NCBI GenBank assembly: GCA_023398575.1
Contig: JAEWSC010000092.1
Span: 1-64,000, forward strand
Source of the DNA: Bacillota bacterium
Lineage (GTDB): Bacteria > Bacillota > Clostridia > Christensenellales > Aristaeellaceae
Reading direction: 5' to 3'
DNA: 64,000 nucleotides
The notes under the pieces are model-generated. The model saw only the letters and a list, made by a program, of their open reading frames with translations, was not told the DNA's origin and searched no databases. The position numbers and the translations under genes are program-made. The stretch's first letter is position 1; every line of letters starts with the position of its first letter. Positions 17,714 through 27,397 of the stretch are shown piece after piece.

Positions 17714-18624
17714 CGTTTGTTTTCGCAGGCCAGGGGGCGCAATACCCAGGCATGGGCAAGGAGCTGTATGAGCTTTCTCCTGCTGCCAAAAAGGTCATGG
17801 ATCAGGCGGAACGTCTCCGGCCTGGCACCATGGACCAATGCTTTTTGGGCAGTGCGGAGGATTTGGCCATCACCGCCAACACCCAGCCCTGCCTTTTTAC
17901 AGTGGACGTAATGTGTGCGGCGGCCCTTTTGGAAAAGGGTGTACTGCCTGAGCTTTGCGCCGGATTTTCCCTGGGCGAGGTGGCGGCTGCATCCTTTACG
18001 GGCGTTTTGAATTTTGAAACATCATTTGCATTTATACAAGAACGCGCCCGATTGATGCAGGACTGTGCTGAATCTGCCCCCGGCTTCATGGCTGCGGTGC
18101 TGCGCCTGTCCAATGAAATGGTCACATCCCTGTGCGAGAAGTTTGAACAGGTATTCCCTGTCAATTTTAATGCCCCCGGCCAGGTGGTCGTTTCCGGCGC
18201 GGTAAGTCAAAAGGAAGCCTTTATGCAGGCAGTGTCGGAGCAGGGCGGCCGGGCCATGCCTTTAAAAGTTGGCGGCGCGTTCCATTCGCCCATGATGTCG
18301 GGCGCGGCGCAGGCGCTGGATGGCTGGCTAAAGAATACCATGCCTCATCTCCCCTCTGTGCCCCTGTATGCCAACCGCACCGCAAAGCCTTACGGCGCAG
18401 ATGCTGCCAAATTGCTTTGTGAGCAGGTGGATCACCCCGTTTTGTGGGAGCAGACCGTGCGCAATATGCGGGATGCTGGCGCGGATTTGTTTGTGGAACT
18501 GGGCCCAGGCACTGTGCTAACCGGCCTGATCAAAAAAATCATTCCGGACGCCGCTGTCTGCCATGTGGAAAACGCTGTGAGCTTAAACGAAGCTGTTGCT
18601 ATCATCGAAGGGAGAAATGCTTGA
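17701..18624 (+). CDS. fabD: Malonyl-CoA:ACP transacylase
   Basis: Charges ACP with malonate. 307 residues with the start FVFAGQGAQYPGMGKELY, active-site serine in GFSLGEVAA and histidine in GAFHSPMM. It starts 13 bases inside fabK and its TGA overlaps the fabG ATG. Confidence 0.95.
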   Translation: MGKIAFVFAGQGAQYPGMGKELYELSPAAKKVMDQAERLRPGTMDQCFLGSAEDLAITANTQPCLFTVDVMCAAALLEKGVLPELCAGFSLGEVAAASFTGVLNFETSFAFIQERARLMQDCAESAPGFMAAVLRLSNEMVTSLCEKFEQVFPVNFNAPGQVVVSGAVSQKEAFMQAVSEQGGRAMPLKVGGAFHSPMMSGAAQALDGWLKNTMPHLPSVPLYANRTAKPYGADAAKLLCEQVDHPVLWEQTVRNMRDAGADLFVELGPGTVLTGLIKKIIPDAAVCHVENAVSLNEAVAIIEGRNA

Positions 18625-19361
18625 TGCGGGATAAAATTGCCCTGGTCACCGGCGGCTCCCGTGGGATTGGCCGGGCCATCGCCCTTCGCCTGGCCAAGGA
18701 GGGTGCACAAGTAGCCTTTTTCTATGCCGGCAATGAAGAGGCCGCGCAGAAAACCCTTGCCGATTTGCAGGCCGCAGGCGCAAAAGCCATGGCTGTAAAG
18801 TGCGATGTGGGCAGCCTTGCCTCCGTGCAGGAAGCCTTTGCCCGTGTAAAGGCGGAGTGGGGCCCGGTGGATATCCTTATCAACAACGCCGGTATCACCA
18901 TGGATGGCCTGACCCCGCGCATGAGCCAGGAGGCCTTCGACAAGGTGATTCAGGTGAATCTCAATGGTGCTTTTTACGTTATCCGCACCGCTTACGGCGA
19001 TTTTTTGCGCAAGCGCTGGGGCCGCATCATCAATATTTCCTCTGTATCGGGTCTGATGGGCAACCCCGGCCAGGCCAATTATTCCGCCGCCAAGGCCGGC
19101 ATGATCGGGCTGACAAAGACCATCGCCAAAGAGCTGGCGGCACGGGGCACCACCTGCAACGCAGTGGCCCCCGGCTTTATCGAAACGGACATGACGGAGA
19201 AAATGGGCCAAGAGCTCATTGAAAAAGCCGTTCAAAACATACCCATCAAGCGCATGGGCACGGCGGAGGAAATTGCCGCCGCTGTTGCCTTCTTGTGCGC
19301 GGATGAGGCAGGATACATCACAGGCGCTGTTCTTCAAGTGGACGGCGGATTGTATATGTGA
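18624..19361 (+). CDS. fabG: 3-oxoacyl-ACP reductase
   Basis: NADPH-dependent short-chain dehydrogenase of the elongation cycle. 245 residues from ATG 18624 (the upstream open frame overlaps fabD and is spurious). Cofactor motif TGGSRGIGR, NNAGITMD, and the catalytic triad in ISSVSG and YSAAKAG. One-base overlap with fabD (TGATG). Confidence 0.95.
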   Translation: MRDKIALVTGGSRGIGRAIALRLAKEGAQVAFFYAGNEEAAQKTLADLQAAGAKAMAVKCDVGSLASVQEAFARVKAEWGPVDILINNAGITMDGLTPRMSQEAFDKVIQVNLNGAFYVIRTAYGDFLRKRWGRIINISSVSGLMGNPGQANYSAAKAGMIGLTKTIAKELAARGTTCNAVAPGFIETDMTEKMGQELIEKAVQNIPIKRMGTAEEIAAAVAFLCADEAGYITGAVLQVDGGLYM

Positions 19362-19371
19362 GGTGCAAGCC

Positions 19372-20607
19372 ATGAGGCGCGTATTTGTCACAGGAATGGG
19401 CGCTGTCACCCCCGTGGGCAACAGCGTGGAAAATTTCTGGAATGCACTGCTATCCGGCGTGTGCGGCGTAGGGCCGATCACCCGGTTTGATACGGAAAAA
19501 CTAAAGGTCAAGGTGGCCGCGCAGGTCAAGGATTTTGATCCGCAGGCCCATGGTATGGACGTGTCCAGCGCCCGGCGTATGGACCTGTATTCCCAATATG
19601 CCATGGCGGCGGCGGTGGAGGCCATGGCGGACAGCGGCTTTGAAAACACCGATCCAGATCGGTTCGGAGTGTATGTGGGCAGCGGTATCGGCGGCATGCA
19701 CACCTTTTCCCAGGAGTGTGAAAAGCTGCTGACCAGAGGCCCCGACCGGGTGTCGCCCTTCTTTATCCCTATGATGATCGGCAACATGGGTGCGGGGAAC
19801 ATTGCCATCCGGTTTAATGCCCAGGGCCCCTGCCTGCCGGTGGTCACTGCCTGCGCCACCTCCTCCCACGCCATTGGCGAAGCCTTCCGGGCCATCAAGC
19901 ACGGCTATGCCGATGCCATTTTGGCCGGCGGCAGCGAGGCGGCCATTGAGCCGCTGGCCATCGCGGGCTTTACCAGCTGCAAGGCACTCAGCGAAGAAGC
20001 CGATCCCAATGCGGCCTGTGTGCCCTTTGACACGCGGCGCAAGGGCTTTGTCATGGGCGAAGGCGCCGGAATCGTACTGCTGGAGGAGGCGGAGCACGCA
20101 ATTGCGCGGGGTGCCACCATCTACGGCGAAATTGTGGGCTACGGCAACACCTGCGACGCCAATCACATCACAGCTCCTCATCCCGAAGGCGTGGGGGCCG
20201 CCAAGGCCATGCAGCTTGCCTTAAATGAGGCCGGCGGACTTGCGCCTGATGAGCGGGTATACATCAACGCTCACGGAACGGGCACGCCGCTCAATGACAA
20301 GATAGAAACCCTGGCCATCAAGCTGGCCTTGGGAGAAGTGATGGCGCGCAAGGCCGTTGTCTCCTCCACCAAGAGCGCCACCGGCCACATGCTTGGCGCA
20401 GCCGGCGGGGTGGAATGCATTGCCGCTTTGCTGGCTGTCAAGACCGGCATCGTGCCCCCCACCATTCATTTAGACGAACCGGACCCCGAGTGCGACTTGG
20501 ATTATGTGCCCCATCACGCGCGGGAATATAAGCCCAGCCTGGCCCTTTCCATCTCCCTGGGCTTTGGCGGCCACAACAGCGCGCTAGCCGTGAGGTATCC
20601 CAAATGA
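19372..20607 (+). CDS. fabF: Beta-ketoacyl-ACP synthase II
   Basis: Elongating condensing enzyme. 411 residues from ATG 19372 (MRRVFVTGMGAVTPVG). The Cys-His-His triad is seen in VTACATSSHAIGE, INAHGTGTPLND and KSATGHMLGAAGG. Longer upstream frame overlaps fabG and is rejected. It overlaps accB by 4 bases. Confidence 0.95.
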   Translation: MRRVFVTGMGAVTPVGNSVENFWNALLSGVCGVGPITRFDTEKLKVKVAAQVKDFDPQAHGMDVSSARRMDLYSQYAMAAAVEAMADSGFENTDPDRFGVYVGSGIGGMHTFSQECEKLLTRGPDRVSPFFIPMMIGNMGAGNIAIRFNAQGPCLPVVTACATSSHAIGEAFRAIKHGYADAILAGGSEAAIEPLAIAGFTSCKALSEEADPNAACVPFDTRRKGFVMGEGAGIVLLEEAEHAIARGATIYGEIVGYGNTCDANHITAPHPEGVGAAKAMQLALNEAGGLAPDERVYINAHGTGTPLNDKIETLAIKLALGEVMARKAVVSSTKSATGHMLGAAGGVECIAALLAVKTGIVPPTIHLDEPDPECDLDYVPHHAREYKPSLALSISLGFGGHNSALAVRYPK

Positions 20608-21065
20608 ACTTAAAGCAGCTCAAAGAACTGATGAATCTGTTTTCTCAGCACGGTTTGACCCGGCTAGAAGTAACTGAAGGCGAAACAAAAATACTGTTGG
20701 CCAGGGAAGGCGCAGCACCCCGCGCAGTGGAAGCTCACGCGGCTATCCCTGCCGCCTATCCATCATCGGCGGCTACCGTGCCCACATCCGCGCCAGTAAA
20801 GGCTGCCGATCCAGGCCCGGACTTTAACCAGATTCATGAGGTAAAATCCCCGATGGTGGGCGTGTTTTACGCCGCGCCGGAACCCGGCGCAAAGCCCTAT
20901 GCCAAGGTGGGTGACCGCGTGAAGAAGGGCGATGTGCTGTGCATTGTGGAAGCCATGAAGCTCAATAACGAGATCACCGCGGATAAAGACGGCGAAGTGG
21001 TGGATGTCTGCGTGCAGGATGGCGGCGTGGTGGAATACGGACAAACGCTCTTCAAACTTTTCTGA
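20604..21065 (+). CDS. accB: Biotin carboxyl carrier protein of acetyl-CoA carboxylase
   Basis: 153 residues: an N-terminal helical segment, an Ala/Pro-rich linker (residues about 36-75) and a C-terminal biotinyl domain with the biotinylated lysine at residue 119 in VEAMKLNNEI. Carries CO2 between AccC and AccA/AccD. Confidence 0.95.
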   Translation: MNLKQLKELMNLFSQHGLTRLEVTEGETKILLAREGAAPRAVEAHAAIPAAYPSSAATVPTSAPVKAADPGPDFNQIHEVKSPMVGVFYAAPEPGAKPYAKVGDRVKKGDVLCIVEAMKLNNEITADKDGEVVDVCVQDGGVVEYGQTLFKLF

Positions 21066-21078
21066 TTGAGGAAAACAT

Positions 21079-21492
21079 ATGAACCGTGATGAAATCAAAA
21101 CCTTTCTGCCCCACCGGGAGCCCATGCTCCTATTGGACACGGCAGAACTGGATGACAGCGGAAACGCCATCGGCTACTATACTGTGCGGGGCGACGAATG
21201 GTTTTTGCAGGGCCACTTTCCGGGCAACCCGGTTGTTCCCGGCGTGGTGCTGTGCGAAATCATCGCCCAGACCGCGGGGGTGCTTTTGCGTGAACAACTC
21301 CCCGGCAAAACCACGCTGTACGCCGGTATGGACGAGGTGCGCTTCAGACGCATGGTCAAGCCTGGCGACACGGTGAAAATCAATTGCCGCATTACCCGTC
21401 AAAAAGCCAACGTGTACGTCATCGCCGGCGAGGCGAAGGTATCTGATTCTCCTTGCGCCAGCGGTGTATTTACCCTGATGCTGGCCGGTTGA
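21079..21492 (+). CDS. fabZ: 3-hydroxyacyl-ACP dehydratase
   Basis: 137-residue hot-dog-fold dehydratase with the catalytic His in GHFPGNPVVPGV and Glu in LCEIIAQTAGV. It begins NRDEIKTFLPHREPMLLLD, as FabZ does. Neither FabA, FabM nor FabN is seen in the operon, so how unsaturated chains are made is not explained here. Confidence 0.95.
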   Translation: MNRDEIKTFLPHREPMLLLDTAELDDSGNAIGYYTVRGDEWFLQGHFPGNPVVPGVVLCEIIAQTAGVLLREQLPGKTTLYAGMDEVRFRRMVKPGDTVKINCRITRQKANVYVIAGEAKVSDSPCASGVFTLMLAG

Positions 21493-21505
21493 TGGGGGTG
21501 TAAAG

Positions 21506-22834
21506 TTGTTTCCAAAAATATTGATTGCCAACCGCGGTGAAATCGCGGTTCGGATTATTCGCGCCTGCAAAGAGATGGGCATACTGACCGTCGCCGTTTT
21601 TTCAGAGGCGGACCGGGATGCGCTGCACGTTTCCATGGCCGATGAAAGCTATTGCATCGGCGGACCGCAGGCATCATCGAGCTATTTAAACCAAAAGGCC
21701 ATTTTAACGGCAGCCCTTTTAAGCGGTGCCCAGGCCATTCATCCGGGATACGGCTTCCTGTCTGAAAATCCAGCCTTTGCAGAAGCCTGCGAAAAGCATG
21801 GATTGAAGTTTATCGGGCCTAGCGCCAAGGTCATCCGCAGGATGGGCGACAAGGATGAAGCCAAGCGCACCATGAAGTCGCTGAACGTGCCCACCATACC
21901 CGGCTGCGATTTGATTGAAAGCGCCGAGCAGGCGAAAGCCGCGGCGGAAACAGTTGGCTTTCCGCTGCTGCTAAAGGCCCGGGCCGGCGGCGGCGGCCGC
22001 GGCATACGCCGGGTGGACAAAATGGAGGATGTGGAAAGCGCCTACCGCGCGGCGTCCTCCGAAGCCCTTGCCTCCTTTTCCGATGGCGGGCTGTACATGG
22101 AAAAGTTTATGGAGCATGTCAAGCATGTGGAGATGCAAATTCTCTGCGATCAAAAGGGCAACGCGGTGTGCCTGGGCGAGCGCGACTGCTCCATGCAGCG
22201 GCGCAATCAAAAGCTGATTGAAGAAAGCCCCTGCGCCTTAATCTCCCCCGAGCTGCGGGCCAAAATGATGGAAACTGCCGCCCACGCCGCTGCCTCCGTC
22301 GGCTATGAAGGCGCCGGTACCCTGGAATTTTTGCTCGATGGCGACAAAAACTTTTACTTTATGGAAATGAACACCCGCTTGCAGGTGGAGCACCCGGTAA
22401 CCGAAATGGTCACCGGCATTGACCTGGTCAAGTGGCAGATCCGCGTGGCGGCCGGTATGGAGCTGCCCTTTACGCAAGCCGAAATCCGCGTTCGCGGCCA
22501 TGCCATCGAGTGCCGCATCAATGCCGAAGATCCGTTAAACAACTTTCGGCCCAGCTGCGGCCAGGTGACGCTGTTGCACATACCCGGCGGGCCATGGGTG
22601 CGCTTTGATACGGCACTGTATTATGGTTTTAAAATGCCGCCCTATTATGATTCCATGGTAGGCAAGCTCATCGTCCACGCACCCACCAGGCAGGAGGCCA
22701 TACGCAAAATGCAGGCTGCCCTTTGCGAAACGGTGATCGAGGGCATAGAGCATACAGGCCCTTTCCAGGCGGATTTGATCAGTGAGCCAGCCTTTTTGGA
22801 CGGAAGCTACGCCACGGACTTTTTGAGAAAGTGA
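21506..22834 (+). CDS. accC: Biotin carboxylase
   Basis: ATP-grasp enzyme that carboxylates biotin on AccB. 442 residues, starting MFPKILIANRGEIAVRI from a TTG at 21506 with GGGGGTG upstream. Glycine-rich ATP loop KARAGGGGRGIRRV, and EMNTRLQVEHPVTEM in the active site. Confidence 0.95.
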   Translation: MFPKILIANRGEIAVRIIRACKEMGILTVAVFSEADRDALHVSMADESYCIGGPQASSSYLNQKAILTAALLSGAQAIHPGYGFLSENPAFAEACEKHGLKFIGPSAKVIRRMGDKDEAKRTMKSLNVPTIPGCDLIESAEQAKAAAETVGFPLLLKARAGGGGRGIRRVDKMEDVESAYRAASSEALASFSDGGLYMEKFMEHVKHVEMQILCDQKGNAVCLGERDCSMQRRNQKLIEESPCALISPELRAKMMETAAHAAASVGYEGAGTLEFLLDGDKNFYFMEMNTRLQVEHPVTEMVTGIDLVKWQIRVAAGMELPFTQAEIRVRGHAIECRINAEDPLNNFRPSCGQVTLLHIPGGPWVRFDTALYYGFKMPPYYDSMVGKLIVHAPTRQEAIRKMQAALCETVIEGIEHTGPFQADLISEPAFLDGSYATDFLRK

Positions 22835-22844
22835 GATAGGCTGC

Positions 22845-23687
22845 ATGCTAGCCAAAAGCTTGTTCCGCAAGCCCAAGAATGAATTAGAAGGCCAGGCGCC
22901 GGCCGCCGCCCAGGAGAAAGCGATTGCTTGCCCTGGCTGCAAAAAGCAGGTTTCGGCAAAAGAGCTTGAACAAAGCCTCATGGTTTGCCCCCGCTGCGGC
23001 CATCACCTGCGGCTTTCTGCCAGGCAGCGTATTGCCATGCTGCTCAATGAAAACAGCTTTTGCGAAATGGACGCGGAGCTTACTTCCCGCAATGTATTGG
23101 ATTTTCCCGGATATGGGGATAAGCTGGAGGCCGCCAAGCGTGAAAGTGGCGAAAAGGAAGCCGTTATCACAGGCACAGCCAGGATTGGCGAATATCCCTG
23201 CGCCTTTTTTGCCATGGAACCGGGCTTTATGATGGGGTCTATGGGTGCGGTGGTGGGTGAAAAGCTGACAAGGTTGTTTGAGTACGCCACGGAACAGAAC
23301 CTGCCTGTCATTGGCTGCACCGTATCCGGCGGGGCCAGGATGCAGGAGGGGATTGTTTCGCTAATGCAAATGACCAAGGTGTCCGCCGCGGTCCGCCGCC
23401 ACAGCGACGCGGGCAACCTGTACATTGTGCTGCTTACCGATCCCACCACCGGCGGCGTAACCGCCAGCTTTGCCATGGAAGGGGACATCATTCTAGCCGA
23501 GCCGGGGGCATTAATCGGCTTTGCCGGCCCTCGTGTTATTGAGCAGACCATACGCCAAAAGCTGCCCGAGGGCTTTCAGCGGGCGGAGTTCCTGTTGAAA
23601 AAGGGCTTTGTGGATCACATTGCTCCCCGGGATACGCAAAGGGAACTGCTTACAAAACTGATGAAAATGCATGGGGGGAGGGCCTAA
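22845..23687 (+). CDS. accD: Acetyl-CoA carboxylase carboxyltransferase subunit beta
   Basis: 280 residues with the N-terminal Cys4 zinc ribbon (CPGCKKQ and CPRCGHH) characteristic of AccD, followed by a crotonase-fold carboxyltransferase domain (VSGGARMQEG, TDPTTGGVTASFAM). Its TAA is followed immediately by the accA ATG. Confidence 0.95.
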   Translation: MLAKSLFRKPKNELEGQAPAAAQEKAIACPGCKKQVSAKELEQSLMVCPRCGHHLRLSARQRIAMLLNENSFCEMDAELTSRNVLDFPGYGDKLEAAKRESGEKEAVITGTARIGEYPCAFFAMEPGFMMGSMGAVVGEKLTRLFEYATEQNLPVIGCTVSGGARMQEGIVSLMQMTKVSAAVRRHSDAGNLYIVLLTDPTTGGVTASFAMEGDIILAEPGALIGFAGPRVIEQTIRQKLPEGFQRAEFLLKKGFVDHIAPRDTQRELLTKLMKMHGGRA

Positions 23688-24467
23688 ATGACTGCATACG
23701 AAAAAGTACAGGCAGCCAGGGCAAAGGGCCGGCCCACCGCCATGCAATTTATCAAGGCCATCTTCACCGATTTTATTGAGCTGCACGGCGACCGGCGCTT
23801 TTCCGATGACGGGGCCATTGTGACCGGCATTGCCATGCTGGGTGATGAACCTGTGACCGTCATCGGCCTGGAAAAAGGCGTGGATACCCCGGAAAAGGTA
23901 GCCCGCAACTTTGGTTCCGCCAACCCGGAGGGTTACCGCAAGGCCCTTCGGCAGATGAAGCTGGCCGAAAAGTTCCACCGCCCGGTCATCTGTTTTGTGG
24001 ATACCGCCGGTGCGGCCTGTGGCCTGGGTGCTGAAGAGCGGGGCCAGGGGTTGGCCATTGCCGAAAACCTGATGGAGATGATGGCCCTTACCGTGCCGGT
24101 GATCGCCGTGGTCATCGGGGAAGGCGGCAGCGGCGGAGCCCTGGCGCTGGCCTCTGCCAATCAGGTATGGATGCTGGAAAACGCTGTTTATTCGGTCATC
24201 TCCCCGGAAGGGGCTGCCAGCATTCTGTGGAAGGACGCGAAAAAAACCAAAGAGTCCAGCGAAGCACTCAAGCTTACCGCCCAGGACTTGTACTCCCTTG
24301 GCGTCATCGACCGCATTTTTTCAGAGCCTGCCGACTTTTCCGCAGTGTATGCAGAACTAAAGGATGCGCTTATTGCAGCCCTTGTAGCATACAAAAACCT
24401 TGACGGCAAGGCAATTGCTGATATACGCTATCATAAATTCAGGAGCATCGGGGGTCAGCCGTTATGA
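23688..24467 (+). CDS. accA: Acetyl-CoA carboxylase carboxyltransferase subunit alpha
   Basis: 259 residues, carboxyltransferase alpha domain (ELHGDRRFSDDGAIVTGIA, FVDTAGAACGLGAEERGQG, GEGGSGGALAL, SPEGAASILWKD). It is shorter than the E. coli subunit (319), missing the N-terminal helical extension, as is common in Firmicutes operons of this layout. Overlaps the next gene by 4 bases. Confidence 0.95.
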   Translation: MTAYEKVQAARAKGRPTAMQFIKAIFTDFIELHGDRRFSDDGAIVTGIAMLGDEPVTVIGLEKGVDTPEKVARNFGSANPEGYRKALRQMKLAEKFHRPVICFVDTAGAACGLGAEERGQGLAIAENLMEMMALTVPVIAVVIGEGGSGGALALASANQVWMLENAVYSVISPEGAASILWKDAKKTKESSEALKLTAQDLYSLGVIDRIFSEPADFSAVYAELKDALIAALVAYKNLDGKAIADIRYHKFRSIGGQPL

Positions 24468-25285
24468 TCGTTCTGGTTACGGATTCCACGGCCTATTTTT
24501 CCCAAAAGGAGGCGCAGGCCCTGGGTGTTGTTCAAGTGCCCATGACTTACACCTATGAAGGCCGCACGCTGTATACAGAGGGTTATATCGATGAGGATGA
24601 AAAGGTGCTGCAAACTGTAGCCGACGGCGTGGCCCACTATACCACCGCTCAGGCATCCTATTCCGCCTTCCTGTCCACCCTTGAGGATATTCTTCAGGAT
24701 GGCAACCAGGCGCTGGTGCTGACCATTTCCTCCCGCTTAAGCGGCACCTACGCCAACGCCCGCCGGGCGGCCCAGGATTTGGATTCGGAAAAAATTGTAG
24801 TTGTTGATTCCAAGGCGACAGCCGGGGCCATGTACTTGATGCTTTTAAAGGCCAGGGAGTATGTTGACAGCGGGCTGACCCTTGCGGAAGTAGCAGCAAA
24901 GGTAAAGGAAGACCGGGAAAAGACGCGCACCTTCTTTTCCGTGGAGGACATGGCGCCTTTGCGCAAAAGCGGCCGGCTGAACTTTGTGCGGCTGTCGGTA
25001 TCCACCATACTGAACATCCGGCCCATTTTAAAGCTCACCTCCGGCGGTGTCAACGCCTATGCCATGGCCAGGGGCCGGCATGAGCAGATTCGGCTGCTTG
25101 CACAGGCGGCGGCCCAGTGCAATGTGCCCGTGGTAGTGCAGCATTGCCGGGCTGATGAGATGGCCGAGCAGCTGGCCCAGCGGCTTCGGGGCCAGGGCAT
25201 TACTGTTTTGCAGCGTTTGCTGGGCCCTGTGCTGGCCATCCACCTGGGCAGCGGCTGTCTGTCGGTAGCCTGGATGGAAAAATAA
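24464..25285 (+). CDS. DegV-family fatty acid-binding protein (FakB-like)
   Basis: 273 residues with the DegV start VLVTDSTAYFSQ, the ligand loop TISSRLSGTYANA and VVDSKATAGAMYL, and the fatty-acid contact region FFSVEDMAPLRKSGRL. Family members (FakB) present exogenous fatty acids to the kinase FakA. Translationally coupled to accA by ATGA overlap as the last gene of the FASII operon, which supports a fatty-acid role and would link scavenging to synthesis. No fakA is in the window. Confidence 0.9.
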   Translation: MIVLVTDSTAYFSQKEAQALGVVQVPMTYTYEGRTLYTEGYIDEDEKVLQTVADGVAHYTTAQASYSAFLSTLEDILQDGNQALVLTISSRLSGTYANARRAAQDLDSEKIVVVDSKATAGAMYLMLLKAREYVDSGLTLAEVAAKVKEDREKTRTFFSVEDMAPLRKSGRLNFVRLSVSTILNIRPILKLTSGGVNAYAMARGRHEQIRLLAQAAAQCNVPVVVQHCRADEMAEQLAQRLRGQGITVLQRLLGPVLAIHLGSGCLSVAWMEK

Positions 25286-25294
25286 CAAAATAGT

Positions 25295-25334
25295 AAAAAA
25301 TGCAGCGGCTTTTGAAAAGAGGCCGCTGCATTTT
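25295..25334. terminator. Bidirectional terminator after the FASII operon
   Basis: 14-bp perfect stem (25295-25308 with 25321-25334) with T-rich arms on both strands. It ends the FASII operon and, on the other strand, the flavin reductase gene. Confidence 0.85.
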
Positions 25335-25406
25335 TCTATTAGAGGCGTTGTATGTTTGCCGATGCGTTGTGGTCCAGTCAATGCCCACTGTTTCGGCGTC
25401 TTTCAT

Positions 25407-26063
25407 TTACTCTGTGATGATGCGTTTGACATCCAACACGGCGATGCCGCTTGTGCTCCCTTCGCCTGTTGTAAGGTTCTTGGGGCAATGGACATTGAAC
25501 ATAAAGCCCTTGTCCTCATATCTTGCATCCATGCCCTTTGCGTATTCCGGCTGCATGGCAATGTGCATAACCTTTCCAATCACCAGGGAGATAATGCCGG
25601 CCCCGGACAGGTCCAGCGTTTGATCCAGCTTGCATTCCAGGCAGAGAAAGGCTTCGCCGATGCGGGGTGCACTTACCGTCCCGGCCTGTTCTTTGGTAAA
25701 GCCGCCGGCTAAAAACTCATCCTGCCCGTCATCGTTCTTCTGTATGGTGGCTATCAGGCTGTCATAATAGTCCATGGAAAGAAAGTTGACTGAGAACTCC
25801 CCTGTGCGGGCGATGTTTTTCATGGTATGCCCTTGCTGGTTTATGCCGCCCAATATGGCGTGAAAGGCCTGGCCGTCGCCGCAGAAGGTGCCCCAAGAAT
25901 GGAAGCAAACGTTGGGCTGCCCGTTCTCCTTGACGGTGGTGATGGCAAACAGCACATTGGGGATGCTGCAGGCATACTCCAAAAAAGAGAAGAAGGTGTA
26001 CTGGCCGCTCCAGCTTTCGGTAAAGTTATCTGGCTTTTTTGTGCCCATTTCAATCTTGTGCAT
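25407..26063 (-). CDS. Flavin reductase-like FMN-binding split-barrel protein
   Basis: 218 residues. The segments NVLFAITTVKENGQPNVCFH, GGINQQGHTMKNIARTGEF and VNFLSMDYYDSL are those of the flavin reductase / DIM6-NTAB split-barrel family. The physiological partner is unknown. 47 bases downstream of the WYL regulator, same strand, likely co-transcribed and perhaps controlled by it. A good TTACCTCC-complement ribosome site precedes the ATG. Confidence 0.82.
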   Translation of the reverse strand: MHKIEMGTKKPDNFTESWSGQYTFFSFLEYACSIPNVLFAITTVKENGQPNVCFHSWGTFCGDGQAFHAILGGINQQGHTMKNIARTGEFSVNFLSMDYYDSLIATIQKNDDGQDEFLAGGFTKEQAGTVSAPRIGEAFLCLECKLDQTLDLSGAGIISLVIGKVMHIAMQPEYAKGMDARYEDKGFMFNVHCPKNLTTGEGSTSGIAVLDVKRIITE

Positions 26064-26110
26064 GGTGTTACCTCCTTTTTTTCTCTATCATACAGGAGGA
26101 AACACGACAT

Positions 26111-27028
26111 CTATTTGTCCTGTTTATTGTAGATCCAAAACATCTTTTGAACGGTTTCCTGGATTTCTTTTTTCAGCCCCTCTGGCGCTATGACTTCCGC
26201 CTTATCGCCAAAGCCCAAGATCCAACTGATGATATACGGCCTGTTGGTGTAGCTGCAGGTAAAGCGCAAGGAACCGTTCGGCTGTGTGACAAAGCAATCA
26301 GGGCCATAGGCATCGATGAGATGATGCTTGGCACTGGGATGAAAGACTGCGGTCAAAGAATGCTCGTCTGGAAATCTCGCCTCAAAATCCATGGCTTGAG
26401 GCGGAATATCCCTTAGGCGGAAGGTTTCGGCAAGCATTTTAAGCTCCCATAGCCGGTTGAGCTTGAACAGGCGGAAATCCTGCCGGTCAAGGCAAAACCC
26501 CAGCACGTACCAGGCAGACCAATGAAAGACAATGCAATAGGGCTCTACCTGCCTATACGACTGTCCCTTTTCAGAATAGTATTCAAAGGCTATCAGGCGG
26601 CTATCGGCAATGGCCTGTTTGATGGCGCTGATTTTTGCAGTAAGGCTGCCTTTATAGTAGGAAGATAGGTCGATGACCATGCTTTCCCGAAGGGATACCA
26701 CGGCGTCGCCGCCCAAGGACAGTTTATCCAGCATCCGCACCATATGCGAATCCTTGTAAACCGTGCCAAGGCCCTTTACGGCGGCAAGCAGCGTTTGCAA
26801 TTCCTGCACAGTAAGCAGTGACTTGTCTACCTTGAACCCTTCGGCCAGAGAGATGCCGCCGCTGGCGCCCTGGCGGGTGATCACAGGGATGCCGGCCATA
26901 CACAGGGCGTCGATATCCCTGCCAATGGTGCGGCGGGTGACTTCAAATTTTTTGGCCAGCTGCGGCGCGGTAACGGTGCTGTTTTGCAAAAGCGCGGTGA
27001 GAATGCCCATCAGCCTGTCGATTTTCAT
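26111..27028 (-). CDS. YafY-family HTH-WYL transcriptional regulator
   Basis: 305 residues: an N-terminal winged HTH (MGILTALLQNSTVTAPQLAK, FEVTRRTIGRDIDALCMAG), a mid-domain with GGISLAEGFKVDKSLLT, a WYL-type domain with AFEYYSEKGQSYRQVEPYC and a C-terminal WCX part. WYL domains bind small ligands or nucleic acid. Upstream of the flavin reductase gene. Confidence 0.87.
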   Translation of the reverse strand: MKIDRLMGILTALLQNSTVTAPQLAKKFEVTRRTIGRDIDALCMAGIPVITRQGASGGISLAEGFKVDKSLLTVQELQTLLAAVKGLGTVYKDSHMVRMLDKLSLGGDAVVSLRESMVIDLSSYYKGSLTAKISAIKQAIADSRLIAFEYYSEKGQSYRQVEPYCIVFHWSAWYVLGFCLDRQDFRLFKLNRLWELKMLAETFRLRDIPPQAMDFEARFPDEHSLTAVFHPSAKHHLIDAYGPDCFVTQPNGSLRFTCSYTNRPYIISWILGFGDKAEVIAPEGLKKEIQETVQKMFWIYNKQDK

Positions 27029-27145
27029 ATGCGGTCCTCAATGATTATTTCAGCATACGTTAACATCCTATTTCGCTTGGTTGTGTAAAAAGCCCTGCAT
27101 TGAAAAAAACTGCCGCGGCAACTCCATATTTTGTATGTTAGTATT

Positions 27146-27338
27146 CAAAGAGAAGGATTTCGCGTCCTTGGACGCGACCAAAGGGCTTTCCGATCGGTCC
27201 GGCCTGCTCAATAGTCGCAATGCTGCGCTTTCGCTTGCATTGCTCCTTTTTGTAGGCTTCCTTTGCCCTGCCTGTTGCCGCCACTGGCGGTGGCAGGGCT
27301 TTGGAACCTTTGGAAACCTTCGGACGCCATCTCATTGA
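27146..27338 (+). repeat. Dispersed intergenic repeat, family 1, full copy
   Basis: About 193 bases in the 369-base gap 27029-27397. Landmarks shared with the copies at 41543-41721 (inverted), 46263-46370 and 48613-48715: a left hairpin (CGCGTCC/GGACGCG, 27161-27176), GCGACCAAAGGGCTTTCCG, a middle with GCTCAAT.GTCG, CATTGCTC and the CCGCCAC.GGCGG stem, and a right end GGAAACCTTCGGAC.CCAT. No ORF. The rest of the gap shows nothing. Confidence 0.75.
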
Positions 27339-27397
27339 ATAACAGTACAAATATGCGGCTAGTGCGGCAGTCACTATAGGTCTGCGATAGTCAGCTC

